Of a stretch of 64,000 nt of DNA, positions 11,101 to 26,100 are shown in pieces. Position 1 is the first letter of the stretch. Each line of letters begins with the position of its first letter. The stretch covers positions 4,084 through 68,083 of the forward strand of contig JBGTQJ010000050.1 of the NCBI GenBank assembly GCA_041941305.1, in the 5' to 3' direction. The notes below the pieces were generated by a model. That model searched no databases. It was given only the letters and a program-made list of their open reading frames with translations, and had not been told where the DNA came from. The DNA is from JANSWP01 sp041941305. GTDB taxonomy: Bacteria > Bacteroidota > Bacteroidia > Chitinophagales > Saprospiraceae. Position numbers and translations under genes: made by a program.

Positions 11101-14100
11101 CGATGTGATGCCACTCATTGTCATTAACCTTCTCAGTACCAATTCGATAACCCCCTTTCACTCTTACAGATAACTCACCAGTTGGTTCTACAGCAACTTT
11201 CCAATTTTTTCCATTACTGCCCGTCTTACCCCATGATAATATGGTGCCTTCATTAGAAGTTTTAATCCAAGTTTCAATGGTACGATCATTCTTCCCTGTG
11301 ATACCATCATAATTGGTTTCAATATAATTGGTACCACTACTCAAATCCAAACTGGCATTGAATGGAGCAGTACCTGGTGCTATAACAGAAGGTAGTTCAA
11401 ATTTCTCATCTGCAATATTAGGATCATCGCCTACAAATACTGCGTGATAGCAAGAATGATCGTCAGCCGTAGCAGGTAAAGTGAATTTTACACGACTGCC
11501 ATTAGCTCGTTCTATGTAAATTACCCTATCAGCTAAATCAGCCAGATCAATAGTAGCAGCATTCTGCACACCAGGAGTGATAGCAGGCTGGAAACCAGCA
11601 TAATCTACTATTTGTATGATTCCATTTTCTCGAAGTGCCAATATTTGATCATCCGCGCTATTCCAAATAGAAAATTTTAGAGAACCTGGATTTGATCCAT
11701 TAAAGTCCCAATTGTATTGAGCGCTATTTGTAACTGGTTGAAATCGTAAAAATTCTGGGATAGTAACTGACGGCAAAGTAGTCTGCTTTTTGAAATATGG
11801 ATTGCTCAAATCATCCGTGCCGTAAATGTTATTTTGCCCTCCTAAGTCTATCCACACTTTTGATATAGCAGTTCCTAAATTGGATGGTATCGAATTATAA
11901 CAATTTATAGTACCGTCATTAGAGGAATAGACTGAACCAACATTATCGTAATGAGTGATATCCCCATTCTCATGCTCTATTATCAAGGTTTCAATAACCG
12001 TCAAATTGCCATTTAAAGAATAATTGCTTCCACTTTGACTTATGTTGTAGTCTTCAAATGCAATCAAATGTCCTGCATTATCTGTACCTGCCCCATCTGC
12101 AAAAACGCTTGTATTTGTATTGAATTTGTAATAAAGTGCCAGATCTGCTTCCGTACCCATTAGTTCTTTTCCTCTATTTTCAATTAATTCTGTAGTACTT
12201 CGTCTAACATTCCAAAGTCGCACCTCATCCATTTCACCCTGGAAAATATGTTGGGTGCTTCCATTAATAGGCACCCCTAGTCTTAACTTTCCATCAGTAG
12301 CAATTGGAAGACTTGGAAAATCATTTACATCATTGGTTTCTGCCTTCACTCCATCTAGAAAAGCATTGATCTTTTTTATTCCACTATGATCTGAAATGGT
12401 CACTGCAAGATGGTACCATTCATTACAACATACAGTTATATCAAAAGTGATGTCATTAACAACCAGTTTTCCTTGTGAATTAATTTTAACCGTAATTCCT
12501 GCATTGGTTCCCAATCCGCCCCAGGAAGCGATAAGGACATCATTAACAGTTGGTTTGAGCCATGCTTCAAAAGTTCCCACACTGGTAATCCCGGGATAAT
12601 CAGAAATTAAGTAATCAGTTGTATTAGCAAAATTCAGCGCAGTATTGAATGGTGCCGTACCAGTAGCCATAACTTGAGGTAAGTCAAAATAAGTATCTGG
12701 TATAGTGTTATCTTCCTGATGAAGAACAAAATACTGCTCGCAACTTTCGGCTGCTAGTAAATCCTGAATGGAGAATTTATATTTTTTCCCATCTGCTAAT
12801 TTTATATAAAGCTTATAAGTTACATTATCAATAATGTCCTCTAAAATCGGCAATATCGTAGTACCTGCTTCAACGGTCAAAGAAGAAGCCAAAGTCCCTA
12901 CAACAGAACTATAAGAAGCAGAGGTAATAGTATTGCCTTGTCCATGTAAAACGGTATGATTCGTATTACTAATGGCAAAACTGGTTCCGTCTGCTAAAAT
13001 GTCTTCTAAAAATTCAAGATAGGTAGTATTTGACCCTTCTGACACTTCGTACTTAATGAGTTTTGGGATAATGAGCGTAGGATAATCTGCTGCATTTTGC
13101 TCTACAAAAAATCCTGCAGAGAGGTCATTAATTCTATAGATTTTGTCTTCCGCATTTTTGACCCAAATCTCATTGGCATCGGTCGCAAAATTGTAATCAA
13201 ATGTACACTCAGCCGTATTTGTCTGATTGTGATAAAGATATGCTTCTTCACTATTGAAGACAGACCAGTCTGTGGAATTATCACTATGCTTTACATAAAC
13301 CTCTTTGACATTCGTCATTGGTTCAAGTACGTAACTTACAACATCCATTTGCCCCGTCGAGCTATTAAGCGAACTGAGCGGTTCTAAACTATATGGAAAT
13401 ATGGCTTCTATGTCAAACCTGCCAGGATCATTAGCAATCTTGTTATCTTCTGATAGCAATGCAAAGTGGCAGTTATCTTCCGCAAGTTCGACAGGTATTC
13501 CTACCTGATAATGCTGTCCATCATTATCAATGTAAAATATTTTATTGTTTAAATTACTGAACGAAATCTGTCTTGGGTCATTATTAGAACCAGGACCGTA
13601 AAAACGTACTGATTGAGCAACTGGAGTCTGAGGATAGCCATTTGTATAAGCAATAGTCTGTAACTTTCTTTCTTCTTGTAAAGCTAGCATGCGCTCTCCG
13701 TTCGCATCTGATTCCCAAATGGCAAAACTAAGTTCATCATCAGTTAGGCTAAAGTTGCCATTCTCTCTATATAAATCGTAACTAATTTCATTAGTGCCTG
13801 TAACTTTAGCATATCGGATATAGATTGGTATTGTAAAGTCTGCAAAATCACTTGATGTTTTAACCCCTAAATACTGCCCTGTCAACCCTTCCAATCCAAA
13901 ATGATTCCCTTCTGTCGTAAGAATCCAAATATCATTCACATTTGTCGCAATTTCGGTCGGAATTTGGGTATTGCAAATCATTGAATTGTTTGATTCATCA
14001 TATTTTACACCATTTGTCATGCCGTAATAGGTTAGTTTATCATCACTACCAATCACGTACAATTGGTCTATATTGGTTAAATCTCCAAGTAAATTATTTT

Positions 14101-17100
14101 CATTATCTACAACATAAGGATACATCGAGGCAAGGTCAAACTTGTCTGAGAAATCATTCGCAGAGTTGTTAAATACAATGTATTCACAGTTACTACTTAA
14201 AGTACTTAAATCAACAGAATAGTCCTTTGTCGTAGTACCATCATCATGACGAACAAACAAAATATTTCCAGTGGAATTGGCAATCGTGTAAGGCAATAGA
14301 TTAACATTAGCGCTTTGAACAGGGGCATAAGCAAAACCATCGTCATTATAGCTAACTGAGTTAATGCTGCCTCCTTCCCATAGCGTTCGCAATTGATCCG
14401 TGCCTTCCCAAATAGCCATGGTGATATTTCCAGAAATATCTGTATCGGAAAAGTTTAAGTTTAGCCCGGTGTTTGGAGTACTTGCCTGGCTCACTTGAAT
14501 AAAATCAGGAAGTGTAATAGAAGGATAGTTTTCTGCCTGCTGTTCCAGGAAATAAGTATTTGCCAAATTTGTGATTTGGTAATATCTTTCTTCATTCTCG
14601 GCATCTGTGGCCGTTTTTATCCATGCTTGTGTTACATCATCGCCAATGATAGTTGGTAAAAAATTACAGTTAATGGAATAATCTGATCCATCAAAAGCAT
14701 AGCTTATTTCATCAGAAACAACGTAGAGTTCCGTGCTATTATCATTTTTAATCAGATACATTTCTTCTATCACTTCCATATTGCCAATTAAATTGTTATC
14801 AGCATTCACGGCATAAGCAAAAAGACCACCTATATCAAATTTTTCCTCTGCCACAGTAGCCGTATTTCCTCCCAGAGTGACCACATAACAGTTATCATCC
14901 AGCTTGTTTTTAGCCAATGCTATTTTGTAAGTGCTATTATCGTCGCGTTTGATGTATAGATATTTATTTTCCAGTCCATCCATACCTGACAAATTGAAGT
15001 TGTTCAAATTGCTGGTATTAGATATGGGCGTTTGAGGAATATTATTGATATAAGGTACCATGACAAGTTCACTATTACTGCGTAATGCCAATAGTTTAGC
15101 TGTGCCCTCCGAAGGTTCTTCCCAGAGCGCCATTTGCAAATTGGCATCCGTGGAGATACCCTCTGTCAAAAAGCTTAAATCCAGATTGAGCGTAGCAATG
15201 CCATCTCCTCCAGATTTGCTCAACTCCATCAATTCTGGAATCTGTACATGCGCCAAATCCGTTGCCTGTTTGAGTATCATATAACCTAAATCAATGTCGG
15301 TAGTACCATAGTATTTCTCCGTTCCATTTTCATTGACCTTTACCCAAACCTCATTTACAGTATTACCCAAATGGCTGGGCAAATTCCTACAGTTTGTTTT
15401 GTTATTATTGGTCTGAATGAAATGATACGTATTCCCAGATTTCTGATAATAATGAATATTATTGTTGTTTCTAACGATGTATAATTCTTCAATAATGGAA
15501 TCATCTCCATGTAAATGATTCTTATTACCAGCTTTTCTTACATAATATTGATGACTGGTATTTGCTTCCAAATCAAATTTATTCTCAATATCTGTGACTT
15601 CAGCACCTTGTTCTAAAGGCAAAATGTAACATGCTTCTGTCACCTTTTCACTATCTAAATTAAACTGATAAGTTTTTCCATCTGAATTGTTCTTAATGTA
15701 GAAAACTTTTTTATTTGGATTTCGCAAATCAATTTGATTCAAATTAGATTTGCTAGTCGGTTCATTCGGAATATGATCTGCATAGGTAACTTCCTTTAAT
15801 TCTTCAGAGGTTCTTAATGTCAATAATTTTGGAGTGCTATTTTCCAACCAAAGCGCTAGTGTCAATTGATCTTCCAGACCACTGTCGAGAAAAGTCAAAT
15901 CCACGCGGTCATTTGCTGAGGCATCTAATTGAATGAGTGAGGGCCAACTGAAAGCAGGAAGATCTGATAAGTTTCTTTCTGTAAAATAGGGTTGGTCAAA
16001 GTCATCAACACCATAGTATTTCACAGTTCCATTATCATTGCTTTTTAACCAGACCGATGTACTCGATTGAGCTAAGGCATCAAAAGGAAAAGCAACACAA
16101 TCGTATCCTCCAGAACTTGTCTGGTAACGAATAGTCCCTGAATCGTATTTCTTATAATATTGGTTACCACTGGCATTATCAACTAAATACAGTTCTTCAA
16201 TATTTGAATCATCTCCTGTGAGGCTCCAATTACCATTATTTTCAACTAAAGTGTATTGGAACATACTGCTCAAATCAAACTTATCTTCAAAGTTATCAGC
16301 GGACTCGTTTAATACGATATAGGCACAGTCATTAGCTACATTTAAATTTGCCAGTGTAATTTCATAATCATTTATTTCGTCACCATCCTCATACCGGATA
16401 TATAACTGATTACCATTCGAGAAAGGTAAATTAGTTTCACTAGTTGTTGTTACTGGGCTAGAAGGAATGTCATTAGCATCATAACTTACTGCATGTATGG
16501 AGCCATTATTCCAAAGGGTATGCAGTTTACTTGATCCTTCCCATATTGCCATTTGAATATTGGCAGCTAAGCCTGCGTTGGAAAAGGTTAAATCTAAACC
16601 AGTTCCAGGGCTGCTAGCTGTGCTGAATTGCATGAAATTTGGAACAGTAATAGTCGGATAATCACTCGCTTCTTGTTCAATAAAGTACTGCTCATTCAAG
16701 TTTGAAAGTTGATAATAGCTTGTTGTTTCAGCTTCACTTATGGTTTTTATCCATGCAGAAACCGCATCATCACCCAATTCAGAAGGGATGGCTTCACAAT
16801 TAATTGAATAGCTACTTCCGTCGAAAAAGATGTTTTCACTAGTTGAGGAATAAAAAGCAGTGCCCGTACTCCTTTCTATCCATAGCTCATCGATATTATC
16901 TATGGTGCCAATTAAGGTATTATTTTCAAGGTCTACTGAATAAGCATAATCCGTAAAAGGCAATTCAAACTTGCTACTAAAATCATCGACGGTCGTATTA
17001 AAGATGATATATTGACAGCCATTTGTCAGGTCAATATTATCTACGGAGATTTCATAATCCTTTACAGAACTTCCATCGTCATAACGGACATACAAAGTTT

Positions 17101-20100
17101 TGCCCGCAACAGAAGAGAATGGCAAGTTATTAGAATCATTCGTTATCGCAGGTGGGTTGGGAAATCCCGCACTATTGTAGGTATAAGTTTTGATTGTTCC
17201 TCCAACCCAGTTCGTTTCCAATTGATCACCATTCCAGATTGCCAGGCTTACATTGCTTTGTGAAATAGCATTGGAAAAGGCGAGATCCATCCCAGTACCT
17301 GGACTAACAGGATTATTCAACTCTATGAAATCAGGAATGCTAATACCTGGATAATCACTAGCTGAAGCTTCAATAAAGTATTGTGAGTTTATATCCGTTA
17401 TCCGATAATATTTTGGCTCCGTATCCTGAGTTTTTATCCAAACAGCAGTAAGGTCACTACCTAATTCAGAAAGCATATCATTGCAGTTGATCGAATAATT
17501 TGTACCATCAAAAAGAATGTTTTCACTATCAGCTCTATAAAATGCAGTCTGCCCAGCACTCCGCTCTATCCACAATTCATCAATATTTTCTATTGTTCCA
17601 ATTAAGCCATTATTGGCACTTGACAAATCTATAGCATAAGCATAATCTGAAAATGGCCTTTCAAAGTACATTGTAAAATCGCTATCAGAAGTATTAAAGA
17701 CAATATATTGACAGCCTGATGCGAGATCAATATTTTCCATATTGATTTGATAATCCTTTGTAGTCGTTCCGTCATCATAGCGCACATAAAGGGTCTTACC
17801 AGTCGTGGACGCAAAAGGAAGGTTTGAATTAGTGGTTGTGATAGTAGGATCCTCTGCTAATCCTGCACTATTGTAACTATAAACACTAAATTCTCCTTCT
17901 TCCCAAATTGCTTCCATTTGCGTGTCATTCCAAATAGACATCGTTATATTTTCCTGGGAAATAGCATTGGAAAAAGCGAGATCCATCCCAGTATTGGGAC
18001 TAGCTGGGTTATTCAGCTCTATAAAATCCGGAATGCTAATAGTTGGATAATTATCCACTGTGTTTTCAATAAAGTATTGGGCATCCAAACTAGAAAGCTG
18101 GAAAAATTTTGCAGGAGTAGATGAAGTGCCTTTTGTTTTGATCCAGGCAGAAGTTACATCAGTTCCCAAATCAGTGGGGATAGCACTACAATTAATGGAA
18201 TAATTCGTGCCATCAAATACAAAATTCTCACTACCAGAAGAATAGAAAGCAGTACCAGTGCTCCTTTCTATCCAAAGCTCATCAACATTATCTGCAGTAC
18301 CAAATAATGTGTTAGTGTTGCTTTCTGGATCAATTGAATAGACATAATCCGTAAAAGGCACATCGAATTTTTCGGCTGCAATAGCATTGTCCGGTGTTTC
18401 CAGCACAAGTACCTGGCACCCAGTATTCAAATTGAGCGATGCCAAATCGAATTGATAGCGCATGATACTATTAGCAGTCGAACGCTGAATATATAATTGC
18501 TTTCCCGCAACATCAGAAAATGGAATGTTCCCTGAACTGGCAAAATTTTGTGGAGCATTGGGTAACCCTGAAGCATTATAGGAATAAGTGTGTACCTGCG
18601 TATTATCTCTAATAGACAACATTCTTTCAGCTCCGTCTGCCAGTGTTTCCCAAACAGCTAAAATAGCTTCTTGAGAAAGGGAAGCATCAGAAAATGCCAA
18701 ATCCAAGCCAGTCTCTGGTGCGGTAGGAGTAGAAACGACGATAAAGTTTGGTATCGTCAAATCATCAATTTCTGAACTATTTCGGGGAGTCAGATAAAGC
18801 TGATTTAAATTAGTAATCGCATAATCTGTTATTGTACCATCAGCATTTGTCGTCTTCAACCATATTTCCCTGATGTTAGCACCTAAGCCCCCGACTATAG
18901 TTTCGCAAATCATCTCCTCTGTTTCCAGATTATAAGAAACTCCAAATGACTCATTAAAATACTTACCAGAGCCATCTGTATATTTTACATATAATTCACT
19001 GATGTCTTCAATTGTACCTCTAAGCTTAGTCAAATCATCAACCCGCTCTATACCAAAAGCATATTCAATTGTAGGCAGGACAAACTTGCTGGCCACTACC
19101 GTATTGGTATGGTTTACTGATAATGGTAAGTAAGCACAATCACCTGTATACTCAATATCCTCTAATAAAAACAGAAAATCATAATAGCTCTCTCCATCAG
19201 GAGTATAGTTGATATAAATTCGTTTATTTTCCAGGTTGTTTAAATTGATGATATTGGGAGCGTCGGAAGTAACAGGAGGTGCTGGAAGATCTATATTATA
19301 GGTAATCGTATTCAATACATCATTCTCTCGATGGGCTACAATACGTTCGGATCCATTCGACTGTTCTTCCCACACAGCCATTTTTAGATTAGCAGAGGTC
19401 ATTGAAGAAGAAAATACCAATTGCAATTCATTGTCACTACCAGCTACTTGTTGAATTCTAATATAACCCATCAATGGTAAATCGTCAAAAAGGCTTGTTG
19501 ATTGAGTGGTAAAATATTTATAATCCAAATTGTTTAAGCCATAGGTCGTTCCATCATTTGATTTCAACCAAACTTCGGATATACCTGTACTAATAGCAGT
19601 CGGCATGTCCTCACAAGTGATCAGATTATTTGAAATATCATAAGCAATTTCCGCAGTTTTATCATAATAGGTAGCACTGCCATCCTCCTTATTTATATAC
19701 ATTCCTTTTAGAGCGGTTAAATCACCAACTATCGTTCTTTCACTATCAACTCGTTCAGTTGAATAAGCATAGGTGTTATTTGGTAGTGCAAACCTGGAAT
19801 CATCTTGAGTGATTGGAGATGCCAGCAAAAGATTAGCACAATCTAAACCCCCGGTTGAATTACCTATTGGGAAATAATAATCATTAATAGTGCCATCTGC
19901 AGCGGTATGCCGGACATACAGATCCTTGGATTCGTAATTTGGCCAAACATATTCATCATTGTTTTCGTGTCTTTGGATAGGTCCCACCTGATCGAGGTAA
20001 TAGTCCACAAATTCTATCGTTCCATCTGTTTTTCTGGAAGCCAGCATTCGGTCTCCATAAGTAACATCAGTTTCCCAAATCGCCATTTCCAATTCACCCG

Positions 20101-23100
20101 CTAATTGGGCAATAGGAAATTCAAAAGTCAAATTACTGGAAGTAGAATTTAGCTTGAAATAATCGGGTTGCTCAAAGTTTTGGATAGCGGCAGGAGCACT
20201 TTGATTAATTAAATAAGGAACCGTCAGGTCAGTACATCCATAATAGTTCCCATCTGTTGTTTTAACCCAAATTTCTTCATGAACCGTCCTGTCAAATTGG
20301 TTGGGAAGTGCTTCGCAAGTTAATGCATTGGCCTTCACATCATAATAAAATCCTTCCGTATTAGAATGATAATGGGTAATTCCACCCTCAGAAAGAAGGA
20401 ATAATTCATCAATATTCTCAAAATTTCCAAATAGTCGTTGTGAGTTTGGTTCTTCTGGTGTATGTGCTAAAGTATATTCATAAACTGTTTCCTGTAAAGT
20501 AACTTTATCATCCGAAATGACAGCCGTATTACCATCATCAACAGGCAAATAGTAACAGCCCTCTTCCAGTCTATCCGAATCAAATTCAAATCTATAATCT
20601 TTGATTTCGCCACCCGTATCATGACGGATATAAATCACATTTGCTGATTCTGGCACTGGTACTGCAAAATCATTACCCCAAATCTGAATACCTGGAGGCG
20701 AAGGAATGTCTCCATAATAATTGATAATTTTAATTCTCCCATCTGGTTCTCTGAAAGAAACCTGGCGTTCTGTTTCATTACGTATTTCCCACATTGAAAT
20801 CGTCAGTTCCTCCAATAAAGGAGTAGCTGGAATTTCTAAGATTCCAACTCTTTTGGGTCCAAAGGGTGTATTAATCGATGAAGGATTGTTTACATTCCAC
20901 TCTTCTAAAGATTGGATGCTAAGATAAGGAGGCATTTCAAAATCTTCAATACCAGATGTTTCAGTCACGGATAAAAAATGCGTGTTCATACCTGTTGTCA
21001 TCAAAAACCTGGAAGGCTGGTTTTGTTTTGCTTTTGTTACAATCTCAATGTTAAATACATCATCGCCTAAATCACTTGGGATAGCGCCACAAGCCAATTT
21101 AGTATTCATCTCATAGACTAAATTTTGTTCAGGGAGGTAGTATTCTTCGCTTCCATCTGTTCTGGACAGATACAAAGATTCGATATCCTCGGAAGGTCCA
21201 ATTAAGTTATAATTGCCATTATCTGCTTGTTGTACCGCAAAAATCCAGGAGACATCGGGTTTTGCAACTGCTGCATAAGCCGCTTCTGAAATCACTACAA
21301 AATAAGGTTGGGTTATATTGGCTAACTCATAATAGAAAGTGGCTCCATCTCGTTCAACTTTTAAATAAGCACTTTCTAAGTTGCTACCCCATTGGCTGTT
21401 GTCAAATGTTTGGAGAACTTCCATTTGATCATTATTCGTTTGATACAACAAGCTTTGATCCTGAATGAAGTATTTTTGATTATTTGGATAGATACATAAA
21501 GCTTCTTTAATGGTACCCAGACTTTGAATTTTTGCATAGGGCATTTCATAAGTATTATCTGCTTGCAATTCCAAATAAGCTTTATAACATCCCTTTAATT
21601 CAAAAAGTAAGTCATTGTAGATTTGGATTGTCCCTGTGAGCAATGTTTCGGGACAATCTGTAGAGGACAATAAATCTTGAAAGGCAAATTCGCCGTAATC
21701 CACATTTGCAGTCGTATTTCTGACAAATATTTCAGTTGAGCTCAAATCCTCTATACCTTCTGCAAAAGTGCTTACAATAGTTGGCAAGCCAGCAGATCCA
21801 TTTTCATCATAGGGAATTATATAATTGGTCGTGCCTTTTTTTAAGGCAATTGTTTTAAAATGTCTTTGCAAAGAAAGATCCAGCTCATCAGTAGTAACAC
21901 TTTCAGAAACTAAAACAGGATTATAACCATTACCACTTTCTTCAAATGTAATGTAATTCAAAGCGGCTTGGAGACTGGAAAAAAAAGTATTATTAACGCT
22001 TTTACCAAACGTTGCCATACCTGGAGTCGTTCTCATTTGTCCATGTACGTAAAGAGTATAAGGTATTGTTCCTGTAAAAGAAATTCCAATGTCAGTTTCT
22101 TTTCCGGTTTCATTGATTAAAACAGAGCCAATATCTGGAATGGCTTCGCAACGAATCACAGGGTCAGCCTCTCCAATTTTCTCAATCAATAGTCCGTCTG
22201 GAGTCCAGTATTTAAAATCTTCTCCCTGAATCAAACAAATGCTTTCTATATCATAATCAACGTCTCTTTCTTGATACAAGATAAGGTCCCCGGTTGGGGT
22301 AGATTGCACTAGTAAACCACATCCATCGCAAAAATTGAAATTAGGAGAATTGGGCAAAGTAGAGACAATACGTCCCAGGTTATTTTGATGAATTCCAAAA
22401 TGACCCTGACCGGTATGATCTATTAATATGTTTGGATTAGCAGTTTGTATGCCTTCATCAAAAGAATAATATGCGATCAAATCCACCAAAGAATTGTTGG
22501 TATTTTTGAAAAAGTAATCTCGAATTTCATCATGTGATAATTGTCGGCCCCAAAACCTCAATTCATCTAGTTCAATTTCAATTTCGCTTCCTTCTACTTC
22601 CAGGCTAATTCCAGCAGTTGAGTTGGAACCAATAGCAGAATAATTTTCGCTATATTGACCAATCAGCTCCGCATCCTGGTAAATATTTAAAGAACTCCCA
22701 TAAGTACCTGTTATAGCATAATGGTGCCATTCACTGCCCTCATCAAGGATATTCGTTTGATAATTAGTTTGTTGATTGGATGTTAGAAGGCGAAAAAAAT
22801 CAGAGGAAAAATCATCTGATAATTTTAAAGCAACTTGATCCTGTCTAAGAATCTTTATGCCTCCACTTTGTCTTTTTATCCAAAAATCAATACTGAAATC
22901 ATTATCTAAATTCAAGGCTTCAGCAGGTACCAATTTCAGTTTTGTCGTTTCATCGGTTAGATGGATAGAATGATTAGTTGCTCCTGCAACAACTGCTTTC
23001 GGATCGACAAACCACTCTGGTAATTCCTCTGAATCACTATTATAGTAACAAAGCCAATAGGCACCCTGACAATCAACAGAAGCATTTTCTGATGACCAAA

Positions 23101-26100
23101 CATTAAAAGTACCATCTTCCAAAACGAGACAAAATTCATAGTTTGCTCCATCATCTGTTAAATCCAATGGTATGGAAAAACCATCACCGTTTGCATTCAA
23201 GGTTAAATTGGAATATGGATTCGTACTGGCATCCAAATCCCAAAGCGTCAAGTCCGAACTTGTTCCATAAGCTACCAAATGATCTTGTGTCCTGTCATAG
23301 ATACCGATGGTAGCAGTATTCATTACGTGTGTATTATCAAATAAAAATTCTAAATCTGTATCATTTTTACGAAATCGAACTCGATTAGATCGGAAAACTT
23401 CAGGTTTTTCAGCTAATTCTAAAAATTCCGTTACTGCACTATTAAATTTTTCTGCTTTATAATATCTTCCATCTGATGTTTCCAGATAAGCTGTGTAATA
23501 TTCATTAACATAGGAAATCAGATTTGTACCATTTGATGGCATATCACGAATACCAAATCCCACATTATGGTGACACTCGCAACGATTTGAGTCATCATCT
23601 AAACCAATCCACCTACGCATTGGTGAGCTATAGTGCGGTGTTGCAGAAGAAATGAAGTAGAAGTTCTGGATATCAACAGGAGATTGCTTTATAAAGTTAA
23701 CGCCTATATTTTCCTGGGCTACCAGCGCAAAATCGCTTGTAATAGTATTTAAATTAATGGCTTCTCGATCCGATGCAATCCAGGCTGTATTATAATTTAT
23801 ACCTTTTAAAGTGCCATATCGTTCATTGCTCGTATAATCATTTATTAAAAATGCACCAGCCCCTTCGTCAAATAAATAGTAAGCTTCCAAATTAGGGGCT
23901 GTGGCTTCAAAGCCTGTGATATCTGCCTCAATATCTTGCAATGATTTTTCAACACTCCAAATACTCAATTCATCAATATTACTTCTATAAGGTCCCACTT
24001 GTAATAAATTCGAGCTGGAAGAAAAAGAACCTTGAACGTCACCTCCTCCTACACGCTGACCATTTAAGTAAATCCATACCCTCCCATTAGTAGAACGAGA
24101 GACTGCCAGATGATGCCATTCTCCTGGAGTAAAAGATCTATTAGATGCATTGCCTTCTGCCCGTTCAGCTTCACCAGAACCAGCAATATATTGTGAATAG
24201 ATAATATTCCAACGGAAGTTTATTGGGTCCCATTGTATTTTGATTATCGCATTTTCAGGACTATTTGTATTGTGCCATTTTAGAATATCTCCACCCATAT
24301 TCTCTTCCAACATAATCCAGGCTTCCACAGTAAAGTTATCGGGACACTCAAAATGTTTAAGTTCTACTCTTCCCTCACCATTTAAGGCAATGGCATGGTT
24401 GGTATCTCCTTTTGCTTTTGGATTTCTAAACCAATCTGGTGCCGTACCCTCATCAAATTCGCTTATCCATTTCCAATGGTTGGGCTCACAATCTGAGGTT
24501 AAATCACTTTGAACAAAATCCCAGGATCCCATACTCTCATCGGCTAATCTAAAGAATAGTTGATATTCATTGTTTGAATTTAAAGTTAGGGGCATTTCAA
24601 AGCGATCGGCTAACATCTCGTTTTCATCAATTGACTGGACAAAGCCATCTGCACCGTAATTGATAAATAAATTGACTATCGGGCTTCGGTAAGCAATAAT
24701 TCGCTCATTGGTTATATCGTACACACCTGCTTCAAAATGAGACATCGTCAGGTTTCCATAAAATTCAAAATTCAAACCCGTTTCTGGATTTTCACCAGAG
24801 AGCTTTCCCAACCGAATGCTATTCATCATATCGATTTCACTTGGTTCGCTTGTCATTTCCAAATTTGAAGTCGTCATTCCATTTGAAGATGCTGCATAGT
24901 GATAGACCCCATTATCATCTTTTAGTAATACTTTGTAAGAAGTTACAGAGGAATTAAGCACCTCCTCTCTGGAATTCACCATATTTTGGCAAAGTAAATT
25001 ACTGGCTCCCTGATAATGTTGCCCTGTACCAGACCACCACAAAATTTGAGAATTTCCATTGTTTACCACATATTCTATAGCCAATTCTTCTATTGATTCG
25101 AGTGCTTCTTCCGTGTAAAAAGTTAAGCCGCCATCGGGGTTGGCAATCACTCCATAAGGAGCCGAAATGGCAATAATATCCAGGGAAGGAGGAATATCAG
25201 AAGCAGCCCAGGCAGTGGTAGCGTCCTGTATTTGCAGCATACCAGTATAGCGATTGTCCGAATGATCGCGAATCAACCATTCTCCTGTGCCTTCATTAAA
25301 ATTGTAAAATGCTAATAAATTATCGGCATTAGCCACTGGATCAAAACCACTGACATAATCTACCTGGATTTGTGCCTTGGTTCTAGCACCACTAGAAATG
25401 GCTAAATCATCAATGCTTCCCTGAAAGCCACTTCCTCCAATTTGAATATAATTGGTATTGGGTGCATTCAAAATTCGCTGCGTTTTCAACAATTCTCCGT
25501 CTACATAAATTTTGCCATCACCATACGCATCCTTCGTAATGGCAATATGATGCCAGTCAGTACCAAAATCGTATGCTGCATCAATACGATCCGGTTGTGT
25601 TACAGAAGATTCCCATACTATAGTTTCTTGATTATTCTTCGGGAAACTCAATTTATGAAAGGAAGTTTCGTCTTCAGTATTACCCCAGGTCATAAAGGCT
25701 GAAGTGGAGGAAAAATCACCTAATTTTACCCATGCCTGCACCGTATAAGAAGCAGGTAGCTCAAATTCCTCCAGGATAATACCTTCTTGTGGTGCCAAGC
25801 CTAAAGTATAATCCGTGTGCCCAGTGAGTGGTTCTTCAGGGTCAGAAAACCAGGGTGGAGTTGTTGTAAATTCTGGATCTGGATACAACCAATGAACCAC
25901 ATTACAAGCATCTTCAATCTTCTGACCAGTGAATTCTACTTGGGCATTTCCTCCATACATATTCCCAAGTCCAAGACCCGCCCAAGGTTCAACCTCAATA
26001 AATATAGTATAACTGGTCGCTATATCAGCATTAAATGGTAACCTAACAGCATGAGCAATTTCATGTTCCGAAGTTTCGAAGATAGCATTCCCAAGTTCGG

